This document shows, piece after piece, positions 8,701-17,700 of a DNA stretch of 24,841 bases (position 1 is its first letter; every line of letters starts with the position of its first letter). Under the pieces are notes generated by a model, which was not told the origin of the DNA, searched no databases, and saw only the letters and a list, made by a program, of their open reading frames with translations. The stretch comes from an uncultured Chloracidobacterium sp. GTDB taxonomy: Bacteria; Acidobacteriota; Blastocatellia; Pyrinomonadales; Pyrinomonadaceae. The position numbers were made by a program, and so were the translations under genes. The DNA is taken from positions 1 through 24,841 of the forward strand of contig CALDGX010000193.1 in assembly GCA_937941715.1 (NCBI GenBank), read 5' to 3'.

Positions 8701-11700
8701 ACCGGGGCGACCGGTATATTTAAGGCGATAAACGACGGCGTTGCCACCGGCAACATCAATATTGAGATCGCCGGTGACCTGACGACCGGCGAGGACGGAA
8801 CAAACGGGCTCAATGCTTTGGCTGAGCAGCCGTCCGGCAGCAACTTTACGGTCAAGATCTACCCGACTGGCAGTGCTCGTGCGATAACCGGAGCAGCGAA
8901 TACCGCGCTCATTCGTACGATCGGTGCAAGCCGTGTAACGATTGATGGTTCGATCGGCGGAACCGGAACGGACCGCAGTCTGACGATCACGAACACCAGC
9001 GCCACGACTCCTTCGGTGATCCTGTTCGGATCGACCGGAACAACCCCTATTTCCAACAACACGTTGAAGAACTGCGTCGTCATTAATGGCGTCAACACCA
9101 GTTCTGCCGTCGTGATCTCGGATGGTACTACGCTCGGGACCGCCGGGTACTTCTCGAATATCACGATTCAAAATAACGACGTTCAAAAGGCCTTCGTTGG
9201 TGTTTTCGCAACGGGCGGGACGACTCCGCAGGGCGGCTCGAACCTCGTCTACACACAGAATAAGGTTGACACCTCGGGTGCAAATGCTGTTCGAAACGTG
9301 GGCCTGTATATGCAGGGCGTAAACGGAGCGACCGTTAGCAATAACACGGTCGGTAATTTCAGTAACGTTGAGGGCGAGAATGACACAGGTATCTGGCTGG
9401 CATCCGGTACGATCAACGCGACTGTTTCGGGCAATAACGTCAGTGGTCTGGGCATGACGTTAACGACAGGCTTCGCACCTTTCGGTATCCGCGAATCGTC
9501 AGGTTCGACGGCGTCAGGCAATACCATCAGCAACAACACGATCACGAATTTGACGACGACGGGTTCAACCGGCCTTCGAGGCATCGCTGCCAGCAGCACC
9601 GGTGTGACGATCGAGCGAAATAACATCTCGAACGTCCAAAACAATAACACGGGTACATTCGGAGCTTTCGGTATCGACATTACCGCCGGTAATGACGACG
9701 TGATCAAAAACAACTTCATCAGTGACGTCAATCACAATATGACCGGCGGTGCGGCATTCACGCCGGATTTTGGCGTTGTTGGAATACGTCTTGGAGCAGG
9801 AACCGGACATAAGGTCTATAACAACTCGGTTAACCTTTTTGGCACACACCCGGGTACGGCTACCACCAGTCTGCTTTCTGCGGCCTTTTCGATCAGTACG
9901 ACCGCCCAGACAGGGATTGACGTACGCAACAATATTTTTGCGAACAACATCACCGGCGGCACGACTAGCATCGCCCACGTTTCGGTATATTTGCCGTCGG
10001 GCGGTACTTCCGCGATGAATCTGACGTGGAATAACAACTCGTACTATTTCGGAACCGACGCAACCAAACAGGGCACCGGCCAGGCCGGAACCACAGCGGG
10101 TACTAACTTCTTTACAACACTGCCGCTTTTGGCCGCTTATACCAGCGGGCTTTCGCCGGCGGCGACCAATGATAACGCTTCGATCGCGTCCAGCGGTGCA
10201 GTTCCGTTCTCATCTGCGACCGACCTGCATATTTCGGTCGGTGCACCTGAGGTCAACGCCGCAGTTGCTGTCGCGGGAGTCAATAACGACTTTGACGGCG
10301 ACGGCCGTCCGGGTAATCTGGGGATCGAGATCGGTGCCGACGAGATCGCGGACGCAAACGCGCCGGATACGACCATCTTGACCAACCCGACGAATCCGTC
10401 GAACACCAATTCAGCGATCTTTACATTCTCGGGCACGGACACGCTTGTCAGCTCGACCGAGCCGAAGGGCGATGGTACAGGTTCGCGTTCCGAGACCGAT
10501 GCTCCGTCAGCACTGGCCGGATTTGAGTGCCGTCTCGACGCCGGAGCATGGGTGTCGTGTACTTCGGGGATCATCTACAACTCGCTCACGCAGGGCTCAC
10601 ATACGTTTGACGTTCGAGCCAAGGATGCGAATAACAATGTCGATCCTTCGCCGGCCAGCTATACATGGTTCGTAGATACCGTCGCTCCGACGACGAGTCT
10701 CGACTCGTTCCCGACCAATCCGAGCACGAGCAATTCGGCGACGTTCACATTCAGCGCGGTTGACCCGGCTCCTGCAAGCGGTGTCGCCGGTTTTGAGTGC
10801 AAACTCGATGCGGGAGCATATGCGGTATGTACGTCACCCGCGAACGTGACCGGTCTCAGCCAGGGTTCACACACCTTTAACGTTCGGTCTACCGATGCTG
10901 CGGGCAACGTTAGTGTCGATGCACTTTATACCTGGACGGTTGATGCGATCGCTCCGGATACGACGATCCTGACCAACCCGACGGATCCGAGCAACAGTGC
11001 TAACGCTACATTCACTTTCAGCGGAACCGACAGCCTCGGCGCACCGGCGATCACATTTGAATGTCAGATCGACGGCGGTGCGTTTGGGGCGTGTACTTCG
11101 CCGAAGAACTACACCGGCCTCGCTGACGGTTCGCATACCTTCCAGGTTCGTGCCAAAGATACGGCGGGCAATGTCGATCCTTCGCCCGCGAGCTACACCT
11201 GGACAATCAGCACCGGCCCGGCAGGCCCGGTAGTGGTCACGGCCACGGCCGGTACACCCGGACCGACAAGCTATGCGACGGTCAAGGACGCTTTTGACGC
11301 GATCAATGCCGGAACCCATCAGGGCTCGATATCGATCGCCATCATCGGTGACACGACGGAGGCGGCGTCGGCTGTTCTTAATGAGAGTGGTTCGGGTAGT
11401 GCTTCATACACGGCGATCTCGATACAGCCATCCGGCGGAGCGGCTCGCACCGTGACGGGAAATGTTGCCGGCCACCTGATCGACCTCAATGGTGCCGATA
11501 ATGTTTCGATCAACGGATTGAACACGGGCGGCAACAGCTTGACCATCTCGAATACTTCGCAGCAGGTGACGGCCAGCACGATCAGGTTCGTCAATGACGC
11601 GACAAATAACACGGTCACCAACTCGACCGTTTCCGGTGCGACCGGAGCGGCATTGAGCTCGGGCTTTGGCGTTATCTACTTCGCGACCGGTACGGTCACA

Positions 11701-14700
11701 GGTAATGACGGCAATATCATCAGCAATAACAACATAACGGGTGCAGGCGGTGCCCTGCCGATCAACGGTATCTACTCGTTCGGCACGAGTGCCGCGATCG
11801 ACAACAGCGGTATTACGGTCAGCGGAAACAACATTTCCGATTACTTCAATACCAATAGTTCGTCGAACGGAATCAACGCCAACACGGGCAACTCGGGTTG
11901 GACGATCACGAACAACAAGTTCTTCCAGACCGGAGCCCGTACATACTTGACGGCCGCAACGCATAACGGTATCAACGTGCTGTCAGGCTCGGGCTACACG
12001 ATCACGGGCAATACCATCGGTTATGCCGCGGCAAACGGCACCGGCGTTTACACGATGGGCGGAACGATCGCTACAAGATTCGTCGGTATTGCTCTGACGG
12101 TCGGAACGGCGGCCACGACATCAGTTCAGGGTAATACGGTGGCCTCGATCGCACTCGGAACGTCGAGCGGTGCTGCGACGACGAGCGGCGTTCTTTGCGG
12201 AGTCAATATCATTTCCGGAAACGTCAATGCTGGTAATGTCACTCCAAATACTATCGGAGCAACGACCGGAACGGGTTCGCTTACAGTGACCTCTACGACG
12301 ACGCAAGCCGCGATCGTTGGTTTCCATTCTTCATCAACCGGTACGGTTGTGATCAGTAACAACAACATCGGTGGTTTTACCTCCGCAGGTGCCACCGCTT
12401 CGGTTGCGGGTGCCGTATTCGGCGTCAATGTCTCGGGCATTGCAACGTCGATCACGATCACCGGCAATACCATCGGCAATGCCACGGCTGACAATATGCG
12501 GGCCGGCGTGTCAGGAACGACCACCGGCAGCTCGCTTGCGAGCGGTATCAACCAGACTGCCGCACCACTCGCGTACAACTATTCCAATAACACGATCCAA
12601 AACCTATCATCTTATGGTACGGGAACGGGCGGTTATGTTCGCGGCATCCAGTCGGGAACGAGTGCAAATGCGGCCGCGGTTGGAACGATCAGCGGAAACA
12701 CGATCAATAATCTGACCACGAGCGGAGCAGTTTCCGGACAAACGTCCGGTAACACGGCAGCTCTTGGAATTCAGGTCTTTGTCGGCGGAGCCACTGTTTC
12801 GGGAAATACGATCTCTAACATCTCGGCTATCAATTCAGGTGCCGTCGCGACGGTCGTCGCCGGTATTACTCATGCCACGGCAACGAATTCGGTCATCTCG
12901 AATAACCGGATCTGGGGCCTGAGCAACGCCAGCACGACGACGTCGACAACCTTGCCGAATGTCATCACGGGTATAATGATCCGCTCGGGTACGACATCGA
13001 CGACGGTCGTTAACAATATGATCTCGCTTGGTGCGGGACAGGCTACTAATTCTTACATCTTCGGTATTTGGGGTAACCATGGCTCGACGCCGGATCCGCT
13101 GGATCAGGTCTATTTCAATACGGTCAATATCGAGGGAACCGTGGCGTCAGGTGCTGCACCGAGTGCCGGTTTCCACCGCGGCGATCTCACGACGACCAAC
13201 AAAAATCCGGTTGTCGACGTCCGCAACAACGTGTTCGTCAATACACGCTCGGGCGGTACTGGCAAACACTACGCGATCGCGAACCATATCGGCGGCACCT
13301 CGTCGACGGCGACCGGTTGGACCACAGTCAACAACAACGTGCTGAACGCCAATCCGGCGACGATCGGATTCTGGACAACGGACCAGACCTTCGCCGGTTG
13401 GAAGACCGCTTCGGGTGGTGACGGCCTGAGCTATTCGGGCATTTCGGTCAATTTTGTCAACGCTGCGGCTGGCGACCTGCACGTCAACATGGGCGTGACT
13501 CCTACTTCGCTCGAATCGGGCGGCGTTGTCATCGCCGGTATCACGACCGATATCGACGGGCAGACGCGTCCGGGACCGGCCGGCTCGACCAATGGCGGTG
13601 CTTTCGCTCCGGATCTCGGTGCAGACGAGTTTGACGGCGTATACCTTGACGGAGCTGCTCCGATCATTACCTATACGAACCTGCCGAACACAACATCGAC
13701 GGCAAACCGTACCTTGTCGGTAAATATCACCGACGGAACGGGCGTAGCCGGCGGCGGCAATTCACCGCGTGTTTACTTCAAGAAAACCACGGATGCCGTG
13801 TACGCATCGAGTGCCTGTTCGCTCGCAAGCGGTACACCGCAGAACGGCAGCTACAACTGTGTGATCGACAATTCATTGGTGGGCGGCGGAACGGTCGCGA
13901 CCGGTGATACGATCCAATACTTTGTCGTTGCTCAGGACACGGTCGGCAATCTCGCCGCAAGTCCGTCGCTCGGATTCTCGGGTGTCAACGTCAATACGGT
14001 GACGACGCCTCCGACGACTCCTAACTCTTACATCATATCTGTCGCCTATACGGGCAACTACGATGTCGGAACCGGCGGAGCGTTTACTTCGCTGACCAAT
14101 CCGGGAGGTATTTTCGAAGCCCTCAACGCGGGTGTCCTGACAGGCAATGTCAACATCAACATCATCAGCGATCTGACTGGTGAGACCGGGACGGTTTCGC
14201 TCAATCAGACAACTGAAGAAGGTGCCGGCGGCTACACGATCAAGATCCAGCCGACGGGAGCCCCCCGCAGTATTACCGGCAGCAGCAACTCGTGGATCAT
14301 CCGCCTTGCTGACGCCGACCGTGTGACGATCGACGGTTCGCTTTCGGGCGGAACGGCGGTCGGAGTGGGCGGTGACCCCGGCCTTCGCAATCTGACGATC
14401 CAGAATACGAGCACGACTGCGACGTCCGGTGCCGTAATTGTGATGAGTGCCGTTTCCAACGGTGCCCAAAACAACACGGTCCGCAACGTCAATATCTCGG
14501 GCCAGGATCCGACTCAGACGCTGATCGGACTTCAGATCGGAGGTGCCGGCATCGGAACCGCCGGCGGTCCGAACCATAACGCTCGGGTCGAGAATTGTTC
14601 GTTCCAGAAGTCGATCATCGGTCTCTATGATGCCGGAGCTAACTCGGCACTTCAGAACACAGGCCACGTCGTGACCATGAACGATCTCTCGTCCACCGGA

Positions 14701-17700
14701 GCCAACAGGCTGCGTCGTTCCGGTATGCTGTTCTTTAACGCGAACGGCCTACAGGTAACTATGAACAGCATCGGCGGCATTGTCGGTGACGAGTCTGCCG
14801 ACACCTATGGTATCGGTGCCGGTATTCAGGCATACGACACGACCACTGTCCTTAGCGGTGCGGTCACTAATTCGCTGATCGCCGGCAATAAGATAAATGG
14901 CGTGTCCAGTACCAATACCACAGGCTTCTCGGCCGTAGGTATCGGTATCGCGGGCGGCACGACCGGTGCCAACGTCGTGGCCAATAATATGGTGACGGGC
15001 GTCATGGCTCCGTCGACCTCGCCTGACCTGGTCGCCGGCATTTACGTCGCCGGTGCGGCCGGTGCCAGCACCAAACTGTTCTACAATTCGATCGCCATGA
15101 CCGGTGACCGCGGAGCCGTGGCCAGCCAGATCGGCAGCTATGGTGTCGCGATCACGGGTGTCGATCCGACGGTCGAACTCAAGAACAACGTTCTTTACAC
15201 AACGCAGACATCGGGCGGCGGTGCAAATGCCAAGAGCTACGCGATCGGCATGGTGACGACAACGTTTGCTAACCTCGATTCGAATTACAACGATTTCGTT
15301 TCGACGGGTGCTAATGCGGGTGGATTCAGGACCGCGGGCCTTGGAGCTACGGGAACTGATCTTGCCACCCTGTCGGCTTGGCAGACGGCGGTCTCGGATG
15401 ACGCGAACTCACTCGCAGTTGATCCGACATTCGTCGATCCGCTCGTCAACCTACACCTGCAATCGGGCAGCCCGATGGTCGGTGCCGGTACGGCAGCGGG
15501 CGGTATCACAGTCGACTTTGACGGTGACAGCCGCGATGCAACGCCGGATATCGGTGCAGACGAGTTGGATACGACGGCTCCGGATACTCAGATCCTGACC
15601 AATCCGACCAACCCGAGCACCAGTGCCGATGCGACGTTCACGTTTACGGGAACCGACTCGGCGATCGCGGCGGTCGCTAGCTTTGAGTGTCAGATCGACG
15701 GAGGTGGTTTCTCGGCGTGTACTTCGCCGCAGAGCTACATGGGCCTTTCACAGGGTTCGCATACGTTCCAGGTTCGTGCCAAGGACGGAGCGGGCAATGT
15801 CGATCCGACACCTGCGTCATTTACCTGGACGATCGACGCGATCGCCCCTGACACGACGATCCTGACCAATCCGACGGATCCGAGCAACAGTTCGAACGCG
15901 ACCTTTACGTTCAGCGGAACGGACAGCCTCGGAGCACCGGCGATCACATTTGAATGTCAGATCGACGGCGGCGGATTCTCGGCCTGTACTTCGCCGAAGA
16001 ACTACGCCGGACTTGCGGACGGTTCGCATACCTTCCAGGTACGTGCCAAGGACGCGGTCGGCAATGTCGATCCGACTCCGGCGTCATACACCTGGACGAT
16101 AAATACGGTTCCCGCATCGCCGGTGACCGTAACGGCAACCGCTGGAACAACCGGCCCGACCGGTTACAACACGGTCAAGGAGGCCTTTGACGCGATCAAT
16201 GCCGGAACCCATCAGGGGGCTGTCACCGTATCGGTCAACGCCAACACGACCGAAACAGCGTCGGCCGTGCTCAATGCCAGCGGCGGAACGTCAGCCTACA
16301 CGAGCGTGCTCGTCAGGCCGACGGCGGTCGTCTCGGTTTCGGGCAGCATTGTCGGAGCCGTCATCAAACTGAATGGTGCCGATAATGTCACGATCGACGG
16401 CCGCATCGGCGGTACCGGTTCGAGCCGTGACCTGACCGTGGCCAACACCTCAAACACCACGGCGACGGCGGCCATATGGCTGTCGAGCCTCGGTGCCGGT
16501 GCCGGTGCGTCGGGCAACACGATCCGCAATGTCGAACTTGCCGGCGGTGCCCCGCAAAACACGGGTACGCTGTCGACCTACGGCATTATCATGAGTGGTA
16601 CTGCCATCTCGACGACCTCGAATGGTGAGGATAACGACAACAACTCGTTCATCGCCAACCGTATCATTCGTGTCCGTTACGGTATTGTGACACGCGGCCT
16701 AACGACCAACCTCAATGCCAATCCGATCGTGACCGATAACATCATCGGCCCGGCTGCGTTTGGTGCTGACGCTATCGGAAAGGTCGGCATCTTTATGCAG
16801 GCCGATAGCGGAGCAACGGTCAGCCGCAACACGATACAGTTCGTCGGCGGTGATTTCGCCAATACCTCGGGCGGTGCAGACCGCGTCGGTATTGCGATCG
16901 GTTCGGATGCCTGGGGTTCGACACCATCAACTCTGCTCGGTACGGGTTACACGGTTGCGAGAAACGTCATTCACGACGTTATCGAAGAACGGACATTCTC
17001 GGCGGTCGGTATCTATCTCGGTGCGGTCAACGGAACCAGCCCGACGGGTAACGTGGTTGCCAACAACTTCGTTTACAACCTCAAGGCTAACGGTACGCTT
17101 GGCGACGCCGGTGTCGGTATCGGTATTGCCGGTGGCAATGGCGACAGTGTCGTATTCAACTCCGTTCGGATGGAGGGCGATATGGACCCGAATGCCGGTG
17201 CTACCGCTCCGACCCAAACGAGTGCAAATATGCGTATTGCCAATACGCCGACCAATCTGACGGTCAAGAACAACAGTCTCTATAATGACGTGTTCTCGTC
17301 GTCGACGCCGGCACTCAACACGGTCAATATTCAGGTCCAGACCGCCACGTTCGCCTTCGGAACCGGCGGCCTGAACAACAACAACTACTACTTCCCGGCG
17401 ACCAATATCACGGCACAAACAGGTGCCATCGGTACGGCGTCGCTGGCGACCACATTCTTTGCCACACTTGCAAACTGGCAGGCGGCTATCACACCTGCCC
17501 AGGATGCTGCTTCGATCCAGGCCGATCCGCAGTATGTCTCGGCCAGCGACCTGCATATCGCGTTGGGTTCGCCTAACGTAAATGCCGGTGCGGCCGGAAC
17601 TGGTGTTGTCAACGACATCGACGGTCAGCTTCGCGATGCGACGCCGGATATCGGTGCCGATGAGCCGAATGGTGTAACGCCGCCGGCCAACGACATTGCC

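Noticed and set aside
8416..9186. 256-codon minus-strand frame within the giant gene
   Set aside because: Low-complexity shadow of the Thr/Asn/Gly-rich sense frame; no start signals or family resemblance. The same applies to 13873-14667, 16927-17556 and 22650-23408.
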